Source: Psychrobacillus sp042944905 (lineage in GTDB: Bacteria > Bacillota > Bacilli > Bacillales_A > Planococcaceae). Taken from it: 64,000 nucleotides of DNA. Shown piece by piece: positions 35,637-42,931 of this stretch. Numbering within the stretch: the stretch's first letter is position 1; each line of letters begins with the position of its first letter. The stretch covers positions 248,001 to 312,000 of the forward strand of contig NZ_CP168496.1 in assembly GCF_042944905.1 (NCBI RefSeq), given 5' to 3'. The notes under the pieces were generated by a model. That model did not search any database, was not told the DNA's origin, and saw only the letters and a program-made list of their open reading frames with translations. A program made the translations under genes and the position numbers.

Positions 35637-36137
35637 ATGTCTGGAAGAAGTCATGAAGAAGGTTTAAAGGATTTAACATTGTTAGGTAATCAAGGGACAC
35701 AATATTCATTTAATTATGCACCAGAGGTACTGGAGTCGGTAGATAGTCTTCATTCTAATCGCGATTATTTCGTGAAATTTAATTGTCCAGAATTTACTAG
35801 TTTATGCCCAATTACACAACAGCCTGATTTTGCAACAATGTATATTTCGTACATACCGGATAAAAAAATTGTAGAGAGTAAATCACTAAAATTATATTTA
35901 TTCAGTTTTAGAAATCATGGAGATTTTCATGAAGATTGTGTCAACATCATCATGGACGATTTAATTAAGTTACTTGATCCAAGGTACATAGAGGTTTGGG
36001 GAAAATTCACACCACGTGGAGGAATCTCTATTGATCCATGGTGTAACTATGGAAAACCAGGTACCAAATACGAAGAGATGGCAGATTATCGTTTGATGAA
36101 CCATGATCTATACCCAGAAAAAATAGATAATCGATAA
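35637..36137 (+). CDS. queF: QueF, NADPH-dependent 7-cyano-7-deazaguanine reductase
   Basis: ATG 35637 (MSGRSHEEGLKDLTL) has AGGAGG ~8 nt upstream; an earlier in-frame start lacks one. The 166-aa protein is of the short (YkvM-type) class. FNCPEFTSLCPITQQPDFA contains the nucleophilic Cys and the substrate-binding Asp; ESKSLKLYLFSFRNHGDFHED holds the QueF motif E-S-K-S-x-K-x-Y and the His. It reduces preQ0 to preQ1 in queuosine synthesis. It is the first gene of a dispersed operon with queCDE, but has its own preQ1-I riboswitch. Confidence 0.96.
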   Translation: MSGRSHEEGLKDLTLLGNQGTQYSFNYAPEVLESVDSLHSNRDYFVKFNCPEFTSLCPITQQPDFATMYISYIPDKKIVESKSLKLYLFSFRNHGDFHEDCVNIIMDDLIKLLDPRYIEVWGKFTPRGGISIDPWCNYGKPGTKYEEMADYRLMNHDLYPEKIDNR

Positions 36138-36165
36138 ACGAAGAATTGAATAGTTCATATTTGGG

Positions 36166-36199
36166 AAGAGGTTTTTAGCTACCCTCTTTAAAAAACTAA
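36166..36199 (+). ncRNA. preQ1-I riboswitch aptamer (upstream of queC)
   Basis: AAGAGGTTTTTAGCTACCCT then CTTTAAAAAACTAA: the same stem, loop and A-rich tail as the first aptamer with small changes. It lies 28 nt after the queF stop. Confidence 0.9.
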
Positions 36200-36233
36200 G
36201 AAGAAAACAGCATTCTTTTTAGGGTGCTGCTTT
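36200..36233 (+). terminator. Expression platform of second preQ1 riboswitch
   Basis: AGAAAACAGCA pairs with TGCTGCTTTCT (one mismatch) around a 12-nt loop. The U tract is weak, so it may terminate poorly or act by folding; the queC ribosome site AAGGGAG lies just downstream (36242-36248). Confidence 0.65.
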
Positions 36234-36257
36234 CTCGGTATAAGGGAGTTTTTACAG

Positions 36258-36917
36258 ATGAAGCAGGAAAAAGCAATTATAGTGTTTAGTGGAGGTCAGG
36301 ACAGCACGACTTGTTTATTTTGGGCGAAAGAACGTTTTAAAGAGGTTGAGGCAGTGACTTTTGATTATGGTCAAAGACATAGTCTTGAAATTGAATGTGC
36401 GAAGGAGATAGCAAAGGAATTCGGTATCAAGCATCATATTCTTGATATGTCGCTTCTGAATCAGCTTGCACCGAACGCTTTAACAAGAGAAGACATAAAG
36501 GTAGAAGAAGGTGAAGAAGGTGAGTTGCCATCAACTTTTGTTCCTGGACGAAATTTGCTCTTTCTTTCATTTGCTGGAGTTTTAGCGAGCCAAGTAGGAG
36601 CCAAGCATATCGTGACTGGAGTTTGTGAAACGGATTTTAGTGGATATCCTGATTGTCGGGATATATTTGTTAAATCCTTGAACGTGACGTTAAATTTATC
36701 TATGGACGATACCTTTGTGATTGATACGCCGCTAATGTGGCTGAACAAGGCACAAACATGGGAACTTGCCGATCAGCTTGGGGCGCTTGAATTTGTTCGC
36801 GAAAGAACATTGACCTGCTATAACGGAGTAATTGCAGATGGCTGTGGTGAGTGCCCGGCTTGTAAGCTGCGTAAAAAAGGGCTTGATGAGTATTTAAGCT
36901 TCAGGACGGAGTCCTAA
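36258..36917 (+). CDS. queC: QueC, 7-cyano-7-deazaguanine synthase
   Basis: The 219-aa protein has the N-type PP-loop (IVFSGGQDSTTCLFW, residues 8-22), the STFVPGRNLLFLSFA segment, and a C-terminal zinc site with CxxCxxC (GCGECPACKLR; further Cys in LTCYNG). It converts 7-carboxy-7-deazaguanine plus ammonia and ATP to preQ0. AAGGGAG precedes ATG 36258. The queD ATG starts 3 bp after its stop. In line with standard Bacillus queCDE order. Confidence 0.97.
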   Translation: MKQEKAIIVFSGGQDSTTCLFWAKERFKEVEAVTFDYGQRHSLEIECAKEIAKEFGIKHHILDMSLLNQLAPNALTREDIKVEEGEEGELPSTFVPGRNLLFLSFAGVLASQVGAKHIVTGVCETDFSGYPDCRDIFVKSLNVTLNLSMDDTFVIDTPLMWLNKAQTWELADQLGALEFVRERTLTCYNGVIADGCGECPACKLRKKGLDEYLSFRTES

Positions 36918-36920
36918 GGC

Positions 36921-37394
36921 ATGTCTGATTTTAGAATTGTCGATAAGCTCCAAAAAATAGATAAAGATATTCAAAGCAGTCAATTAAAGTATCATTCCAA
37001 GCGTGTTCTCGTGAGCAAGGAATTTACCTTTGATGCTGCCCATCATTTACATAACTATGAGGGGAAATGTAAAAATCTGCATGGCCATACGTATCGTGCC
37101 GTTTTAGGATTAAGCGGATACACAGATGAACGCGGCTTGATGATTGATTTTGGGGATATAAAAGAAATATGGAAACAAAAAATAGAGATTCATTTGGATC
37201 ATCGTTATTTAAATGAAACCCTTCCACCAATGAATACGACGGCAGAGAACATTGTTGTCTGGATCTACGAAAAGTTGGTGGAAGCCTTGCTAGAGGAACA
37301 AGGATATAATGGAGCGCGTGTAGAATTTATCAGACTGTATGAAACTCCGACAAGCTATGCTGAAGCGAGACGGGAGTGGATGGAAGTTGAGTAA
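36921..37394 (+). CDS. queD: QueD, 6-carboxy-5,6,7,8-tetrahydropterin synthase
   Basis: The 157-aa T-fold protein has zinc ligands in FDAAHHL and LHGHTY, the catalytic Cys in GKCKNLHGH, and the later LDHRYLNET and ETPTSYAE. It makes 6-carboxytetrahydropterin from dihydroneopterin triphosphate. The N-terminal ~28 residues before VLVSKEFTFDAAHH are an extension compared with the shortest forms, as in other Bacillus. It overlaps queE by 8 bp (TTGAGTAA), showing translational coupling. Confidence 0.95.
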   Translation: MSDFRIVDKLQKIDKDIQSSQLKYHSKRVLVSKEFTFDAAHHLHNYEGKCKNLHGHTYRAVLGLSGYTDERGLMIDFGDIKEIWKQKIEIHLDHRYLNETLPPMNTTAENIVVWIYEKLVEALLEEQGYNGARVEFIRLYETPTSYAEARREWMEVE

Positions 37395-38115
37395 GGTACC
37401 CGTTCTGGAGATTTTTGGACCGACGATTCAAGGCGAGGGAATGGTAGTGGGCCAGAAGACAATGTTTGTGCGGACAGCAGGCTGTGACTATTCCTGTTCC
37501 TGGTGTGATTCATCTTTTACATGGGATGGCAGCGGCAAGCATCTTATTGTCCAAATGACAGCAGAAGAGATTTGGTCTGAATTGAAACGCCTTGGAGGCA
37601 GTGGTTTTTCATTTGTTACGATTTCAGGTGGAAATCCGGCACTCCTTCGAAATTTGGATGCACTCATTGCTATTTTAAAAGAAAACGAGATAAAGATCGG
37701 AGTGGAGACACAGGGAAGCAAATGGCAGGAATGGCTGTATGATATCGATGAATTGACGATTTCACCGAAGCCTCCTAGTTCTGGAATGACCACGGACTTT
37801 TCTGTGCTCACTGATATCCTCAGAAAACTTAAAAATAGAAATAGCGAGCAGCATATATCCCTTAAAGTAGTTGTTTTTAATCAAGAGGATTATGCTTATG
37901 CCAAGCAAGTTCACCTTCGATACCCGACGATTCCTTTTTATCTTCAGGTCGGTAATGATAATATCACGACGACGGATAATCCGCAGCTTGTCAGCCATTT
38001 ATTGGAGAAGTACGAAACACTGATCGACAAGGTGATTGCAGACGCGGAATTACGAGATGTCAAAGTACTGCCGCAGCTGCATACCCTTGTTTGGGGAAAC
38101 AAAAGAGGAGTTTAG
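37387..38115 (+). CDS. queE: QueE, 7-carboxy-7-deazaguanine synthase (radical SAM)
   Basis: TTG 37387 (MSKVPVLEIFGPTIQ) overlaps the queD stop. The longer frame from 37339 is unlikely, because PVLEIFGPTIQGEG is the family's real N-terminus. The 242-aa protein has the radical-SAM cluster motif C-x3-C-x2-C in GCDYSCSWCDSSF, the SAM-binding SGGNPAL and ETQGSKWQEW, and LTISPKPPSSGM. It catalyses the ring contraction that forms the 7-deazapurine. Site GGAGTGGATGGAAG precedes the TTG. A terminator follows at 38176. Confidence 0.96.
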   Translation: MSKVPVLEIFGPTIQGEGMVVGQKTMFVRTAGCDYSCSWCDSSFTWDGSGKHLIVQMTAEEIWSELKRLGGSGFSFVTISGGNPALLRNLDALIAILKENEIKIGVETQGSKWQEWLYDIDELTISPKPPSSGMTTDFSVLTDILRKLKNRNSEQHISLKVVVFNQEDYAYAKQVHLRYPTIPFYLQVGNDNITTTDNPQLVSHLLEKYETLIDKVIADAELRDVKVLPQLHTLVWGNKRGV

Positions 38116-38175
38116 TTGGTATATACAAAACTGTAACTAAATAATTCCTCTGAGGAAACCTAGTATTTATTATTT

Positions 38176-38211
38176 GACCGTTTGATGTTGAGGCATCGGA
38201 TGGTCTTTTTT
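38176..38211 (+). terminator. Terminator of que operon
   Basis: GACC..TGATG pairs with CATC..GGTC around an AGG-containing loop, then TTTTTT. A similar CCGCTTGAT hairpin occurs at 53831. Confidence 0.75.
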
Positions 38212-38217
38212 AGTTTT

Positions 38218-38514
38218 CATAATAAGATTTAGATCATAGAGGATGTTGATAGGTTGTGTATATATTTAGCTAATCATAATTTACCGGAGTTATCCACATG
38301 TTGATATGTTGCTTTTACTTACAGTACTTACACCTTACGAGTAAAACAAGTGTGGATGAGAGCAGTACATATTCAGTATTTATTTGCATAGTTATTATGT
38401 TGTACGCTTCTAATGATTAGAAGAAATTTAAGTGGGATAGTGCAGGGGATGTTGAATAAAATTGAATAAGTAGATATCTCTACCTGACACAAGTAGGGAT
38501 ATCTACTTTTTTAT
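38218..38514. repeat. Joined A'-B' copy of the SWIM gene flanks
   Basis: A' (38218-38320, with DnaA-box-like TTATCCACA at 38290-38298) is similar to 31446-31540. B' (38364-38507) is similar to 33436-33574 and also ends in an AGTAGATATCTCTAC stem, here with TTTTTT. About 40 bp separate A' from B', whereas A and B are separated by the whole SWIM gene. Confidence 0.7.
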
Positions 38515-38548
38515 GTTTCCAGGTTTCATTGTTAATCTAAAATCTCTC

Positions 38549-38635
38549 CTATGCGATAACTGTTTGAAATAATAGCTTCAATAACTCTTCTAATGTTTCT
38601 GGTAATTGTTCTGGTAAACCTATAGAATGCTTCAT
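38549..38635 (-). CDS. 28-residue microprotein
   Basis: Plus-strand CAT at 38633-38635 is the start of a short frame preceded, on the minus strand, by a perfect AAGGAGG seven nt upstream. The peptide begins MKHSIGLPEQLPETLE, then ELLKLLFQTVIA, and stops at TAG. The C-terminal half is an amphipathic leucine-rich helix with negative charge on one side; there is no signal peptide. It could be a leader or regulatory peptide, or a small interaction peptide. No homologue is known to me; the ribosome site is the main argument. Confidence 0.55.
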   Translation of the reverse strand: MKHSIGLPEQLPETLEELLKLLFQTVIA

Positions 38636-38887
38636 TTCTATTCCTCCTTCAATCTCTTATTCTATTAACAATATAGGTAATCTATTTCGATTTTATACAT
38701 AGATTTAGAAGAAAATATAAATAAAATTAATAAACTCTTAAAAGATTTTCGAATAATCAATTGAGAGCATAGCTTTCCATTTGATAAAGATTAATTGGAA
38801 GGCTAGTTATTATTTTTGAGATATACTAGAGGGAGATTTAGTCACTGTTCTTGAATGGATATAAAATACGTTTTAGGAGGAATATGA

Positions 38888-39265
38888 ATGGGTTTTTTAG
38901 ATGGATTGATGGGGAATGCCTCGGAGATAGAAAATGATAAAGTAGAAAGTGAATTGAAGGATTTACTTACTCCTGCTGAAAGGGTAGAACATGCTTATAA
39001 GCTTATACGAGATCTTATTGTTTTTACGGATAAACGATTATTACTTATTGATAAACAAGGTGTGACTGGGAAAAAGGTAGAGTATCACTCAATTCCATAT
39101 AAAAGTGTGGTGCATTTCTCTATTGAAACGGAAGGTACTTTTGACTTGGATGCAGAATTAAAAATTTGGTTATCGGGAAGCGCAGCGCCTATTCAGAAAA
39201 AATTCAACAAATCTTTAAATATATATAAGGTGCAAAGTGTTTTAGCGGAGTATGTTATGAAGTAA
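38888..39265 (+). CDS. Bacterial PH-domain protein (bPH type)
   Basis: The 125-aa protein (MGFLDGLMGNASEIEND) matches the YvbH/bPH_1 pleckstrin-homology-like group: a charged helical start, then DLIVFTDKRLLLID, YHSIPYKSVVHFSIET and DLDAELKIWLSG beta strands. Probably cytosolic or membrane-peripheral. AGGAGG lies 6-8 nt before ATG. Function unknown for the family. It stands alone. Confidence 0.8.
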   Translation: MGFLDGLMGNASEIENDKVESELKDLLTPAERVEHAYKLIRDLIVFTDKRLLLIDKQGVTGKKVEYHSIPYKSVVHFSIETEGTFDLDAELKIWLSGSAAPIQKKFNKSLNIYKVQSVLAEYVMK

Positions 39266-39512
39266 TGGACAAGGGAGTGGCTAGCTAAACTTGTGGTTGC
39301 ATATGTAGCGAAACCTCTCCCTCTATTTTAGCAAGCAAGTTCTTTACTAATAAGAGCAAAGAGCATTGTAAAAATGCTGTAGAATCATAAATTGTAATTT
39401 GCCCTTCGAAAATAGCTTAATGGTGTAGTGAAGAAGATGATTTGATTTTACATACAAGAGTTAATTTCATATATAGCATTTAATTATTAAAACGCGAACA
39501 ATACTTATTTTT
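39266..39512. other. Gene-free stretch
   Basis: No gene or repeat recognised before the palindromic repeat at 39513. Confidence 0.35.
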
Positions 39513-39833
39513 TGATTGGAGCGACAGGCAGCGACTCCAGCGGGATGAGTGAGAGGCCACTGAAAAAGTCCAATTTTCCCGAAAATGAAAATTTCATAAA
39601 AACTCATTCCCAAAAAGGTGCTATTTTTAGCTACTAAAGTGGGGGTAATTCTGCTTATTCTCAAGGTTTTTACCTATGAAAATGGGGGTAAAAATTTTCG
39701 GGATTTTCAAATTCAAATTTTTAGTCGCTTTTTCAGTGGCCTCATGAGTGAGACAGATGAGCCATTAGAAACGTGAATGCGGCGGTGATGGCTCATCGCT
39801 CACCCCGCGGAAAGCGTCTGCTTATAGCGAAAG
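39513..39833. repeat. GC-rich dispersed palindromic repeat, copy 2, split by a MITE-like insertion
   Basis: The outer parts (GATTGGAGCGACAGGCAGCG ... GATGGCTCATCGCTCACCCC, GCGGAAAGCGTCTGC) match copy 3 at 47079-47211. The 39553-39743 insert is flanked by ATGAGTGA on both sides. Confidence 0.8.
39553..39743. mobile_element. MITE-like element with 16-bp inverted ends and 8-bp target duplication
   Basis: The left end GAGGCCACTGAAAAAG (39553-39568) and right end CTTTTTCAGTGGCCTC (39728-39743) are exact reverse complements. ATGAGTGA is repeated directly outside each end (39545-39552, 39744-39751). The 191-bp body has no gene. The target is the palindromic repeat at 39513-39833; removing the insert restores an uninterrupted copy like 47079-47211. 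The ends resemble those of some Bacillus IS elements I recall (IS1182-like), but the family is unconfirmed. Confidence 0.85.
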
Positions 39834-40182
39834 TCATGCTGATTTATGAAATTGATTCACTTAATAGATTTTGAGTTTCAAAGAGAGTATATTATTAAAT
39901 ATTATTCCGCATCTAGTACCGAAAATTAATATAGGCTACCCGCTAGTGTTACGTAAAATCAAAAATGAGTAAAAAATAGGATGAATTTAAAATTAGTTTT
40001 TGTGAAACTACTTGAATAAACACAAAAAACTCCTAATGTAGGTAAGGAAACGACAACTAAATTAGTTCCCTAAACAATCATCCTGGAGTCATCTGGACTA
40101 TAAACAAAAAAGTACTATGAAGATTGCTCGGATGAACTAGTAACACATACAGTGGAGATCAGTTCGCAACACTTTAACCATT
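39834..40182. other. Gene-free stretch
   Basis: AT-rich, no intact frame. Segment 39985-40140 has mixed short frames that could be a degraded insertion element, but nothing firm. Confidence 0.3.
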
Positions 40183-40564
40183 TTACTTTTTTAGTTCATA
40201 TGTTTCTACAAGTTTAATTGAATCAATAACAGATTGTGACATGGAACAGTTCTTCTTTGTCAATTCCAAGACCTTATCCATGAGGCGTTAATTTCTTGCC
40301 CTTCTATGATAAAACGAAGATGTATTTTTTCGCTCTTCTTGCTTTCTCCGCATTTCGAATTACTTCTTTTACTTCAATGGTAATGTTTTCAACGGGCATA
40401 CGCATTTTTTCTAGTATGTTCCCCATCACACCACCACTACATACCGCGAGAGAGGAAACAAGCAGCTGATAAGGTCTAAACCCCTACTCCTCATTTTCCG
40501 AAATAATCAATTGTTTAAAAGCAGTTTCTGTCACAAATCCATTCTCCGTCATATCAAATTTCAT
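40183..40564 (-). pseudogene. Broken OsmC-family gene
   Basis: On the minus strand ATG 40564 opens MKFDMTENGFVTETAF. An in-frame TAG replaces a codon before GFRPYQLLVSSLAVCSGG. Further on are KMRMPVENITIEVKEV and, after at least one more shift, LELTKKNCSMSQSVID to the stop at 40183. The conserved redox Cys of OsmC/Ohr proteins are both visible (in VCSGG and KKNCSM). An originally ~127-aa peroxide-resistance-type protein, now dead. Confidence 0.8.
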
Positions 40565-40676
40565 GCCTATTCGACCCCCTAAAAATGTCCATACAATGTG
40601 TTAGAAACAATTCTAAACTATTTCGACAATTGATTACAATTCAAAAACGGATGCAATCATGTAGAAAATATGGAAC

Positions 40677-40710
40677 AAAAAACAAGGTCTTTGATGCACC
40701 TTGTTTTTTT
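40677..40710. terminator. Bidirectional terminator
   Basis: AAAAAACAAGGT/ACCTTGTTTTTT, 12-bp stem. It overlaps the stop of the LysR gene on the minus strand. Confidence 0.85.
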
Positions 40711-41638
40711 ATGAGAGCGTCTGTTCTCCGTGACCAAGAGTTGGTTGTCCATCTAACAGAATAGGTCTGTTTGTAAGCGTATTGATGAAAATTTCCAAAG
40801 CTTTGGTGGATGGATTAAATTTGTTGGTGATATAGTAAAACATCCTCGTGTCCTTATAATCTTGTATAGTCAATGCTTTGATACTTCCTTCTTCTAATTC
40901 ATTTTTTACAGATATTTTTGAAGTAAAGGAGATTCCGATTCCATTTTTGACAGTTTCTTTTATCAAATGCGTACTACCAAATTCTAAAATTCGTTTAGGA
41001 TTCAATTTTGTGATGTCGTACATATTATCTGTAGCTTGTCTCGAACCTGATCCACTTTCTCGTATGATCCACGTCTTATCAGACAGATCATCAATCCGAA
41101 TTTCGTCTCCATTATCTTTTGGAAAATCAGCAGGGACAACCACAACCATATCATCTTCTGCAAAAGGTACTGTAATAAGCGTGTCATCCTTAATTTCCCT
41201 TTCAATAATACCGATATCTAAATCTTTATGTTTCACTTGATTTGCAATCCTAATGGAGTTTTTTATCGTAATTTTTGGATTGATTTTAGGATGGTTCGTA
41301 ATAAATTTTGAAATGATACCGGGAAGTAGATACTCACCAAATGTGAAGCCTGATCCAATATTCAAAGGACCGCTAATTCCATCGTGTAGTTCATTTATCA
41401 GTCTTCCGGCTAATCCGTATTGGTTCAATATTTGCCGTGCATGGGAATAAAGAATTTCACCAGACTTAGTTAGCTTTATGCTTTTATTTGAGCGATATAG
41501 TAATTGTGTATTAAATTTATCTTCCAATATTTTGATATTTTGACTAACAGCAGATTGGGTGATAAAAAGTTTCTCCGCGGCACGTGTCAAATTTTCATTT
41601 TCCACAACAGTTATAAATACGTTTAGTAATCGATCCAA
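40709..41638 (-). CDS. LysR-family regulator divergent from desulfhydrase gene
   Basis: TTG 41638 (MDRLLNVFITVVENEN) is chosen because AGGAGG lies ~10 nt ahead; the 41701 extension is unlikely. The 309-aa protein has the winged helix (ITQSAVSQNIKILEDK) and effector domain (FTFGEYLLPGIISKF, IGIIEREIKDDTLI) of the CysL/CbbR-like LysR group. It is divergent from the enzyme-transporter-amidase genes and probably regulates them. A candidate operator GTGAAA-N9-TTTCAC lies at 41681-41701. Confidence 0.9.
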   Translation of the reverse strand: MDRLLNVFITVVENENLTRAAEKLFITQSAVSQNIKILEDKFNTQLLYRSNKSIKLTKSGEILYSHARQILNQYGLAGRLINELHDGISGPLNIGSGFTFGEYLLPGIISKFITNHPKINPKITIKNSIRIANQVKHKDLDIGIIEREIKDDTLITVPFAEDDMVVVVPADFPKDNGDEIRIDDLSDKTWIIRESGSGSRQATDNMYDITKLNPKRILEFGSTHLIKETVKNGIGISFTSKISVKNELEEGSIKALTIQDYKDTRMFYYITNKFNPSTKALEIFINTLTNRPILLDGQPTLGHGEQTLS

Positions 41639-41680
41639 AAACGGCTTACCTCCTCCACCATAAGTTTTTCTAATGTTCAG

Positions 41681-41701
41681 GTGAAAATATAGTAATTTCA
41701 C
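41681..41701. promoter_or_regulatory. Candidate operator for the divergent LysR
   Basis: Inverted repeat GTGAAA-N9-TTTCAC centred between lysR and the desulfhydrase gene. Confidence 0.5.
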
Positions 41702-41763
41702 TTCTTAATAGAATAATGATAATATTTCAATTAGTCAATATATTAAAAACGGGAGGGCTTTAT

Positions 41764-42786
41764 ATGAACTTAGCAAAAATGCCTAGAAGAAACTATAGTT
41801 ATGGACCAACTCCAATTGAACCATTAAAAAACTTATCAAACCACCTTGGAGGTCCTGAAATTTATATTAAAAGAGATGATCTTCTGGGTCTGACGGGTGG
41901 AGGCAATAAAACAAGGAAATTGGAGTTTTTAGTTGCAGATGCATTAGAAAAAAACGCAGATACTTTAATTACTTGCGGAGCAGTACAGTCCAATCATTGT
42001 AGATTAACACTGGCTGCAGCAAAGAAAGAGCAGTTAAACTGTCATCTTGTATTAGAAGAACGTGTACCTAATAGTTACAATCACAATTCAAATGGAAATA
42101 ACTTTCTATTTAACCTACTTGGTAACGATGGGATTACGGTAGTGCCTGGCGGTTCAAATATGATGGAAGAAATGGAAAAGGTAGCGGAGCAAGTCCGAGC
42201 TAAAGGGAAGAATCCGTATATTATTCCAGGTGGCGGTTCAAATGAGATTGGGGCAACGGGCTATGTATCTTGTGCACAAGAAATAGAGATGCAGTTATTT
42301 GAAAGTTCCCTAGCAATCGATTGCATTGTTACACCGAGTGGCAGTGCTGGTACCCATGCGGGTCTTACAGTAGGATTCCACGGCAATAATAACTTTATTC
42401 CAATCGTGGGCATTAGTGTGAATAGGAAAAAGGAAGTCCAGGAAGAAAATGTGTATCAGTTAGTAAAGAAAACTGCCGACTTTTTAGGTATTCAAAATAC
42501 AATCGATAGAAGTGCCGTAAACGTGTTTGATAATTACGTGGGTCCTGGATACTCATTACCTACAGACGAGATGACTGCCGCAATCGAATTATTAGCTCAA
42601 ACGGAAGGAATTCTTGTAGATCCAGTTTACACAGGTAAAGCAATGGCAGGATTCATTGATTTAATACGAAAAGGTTATTTTAAAAAGGGAGAGAAGGTAT
42701 TATTTTTGCATACTGGTGGTTCACCTGCGCTATATGATTATACTTCTCTGTTTCAAGGATCACCACAAAACTTAGCAAAAGTATGA
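41764..42786 (+). CDS. D-cysteine desulfhydrase / ACC-deaminase-like PLP enzyme
   Basis: ATG 41764 (MNLAKMPRRNYSYG) follows GGAGGG. The 340-aa fold-type II PLP enzyme has YIKRDDLLGLTGGGNKTRKL with the PLP-binding Lys in GGNKTRK, the CGAVQSNHCRLTLAAA phosphate-side segment, and SGSAGTHAGLTVG. This pattern, with HC in SNHCR, is that of D-cysteine desulfhydrase (DcyD), which releases pyruvate, ammonia and sulfide, rather than true ACC deaminase. It is followed by an antiporter-type transporter and an amidase, so a catabolic role for D-amino acids or a related amine is plausible. Confidence 0.85.
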   Translation: MNLAKMPRRNYSYGPTPIEPLKNLSNHLGGPEIYIKRDDLLGLTGGGNKTRKLEFLVADALEKNADTLITCGAVQSNHCRLTLAAAKKEQLNCHLVLEERVPNSYNHNSNGNNFLFNLLGNDGITVVPGGSNMMEEMEKVAEQVRAKGKNPYIIPGGGSNEIGATGYVSCAQEIEMQLFESSLAIDCIVTPSGSAGTHAGLTVGFHGNNNFIPIVGISVNRKKEVQEENVYQLVKKTADFLGIQNTIDRSAVNVFDNYVGPGYSLPTDEMTAAIELLAQTEGILVDPVYTGKAMAGFIDLIRKGYFKKGEKVLFLHTGGSPALYDYTSLFQGSPQNLAKV

Positions 42787-42931
42787 TTTGACAGATCTAT
42801 TTGTAAGAGGTCTCAGTTTTTATATAATAAAAGGAGAGACTTCTTACATTTACATATACAACCTTAAACAATCGTATCCAAGCCAATGTTGAATATGGAG
42901 TGATAGCTTATAACTAGAAAGGGTTGGGAGA

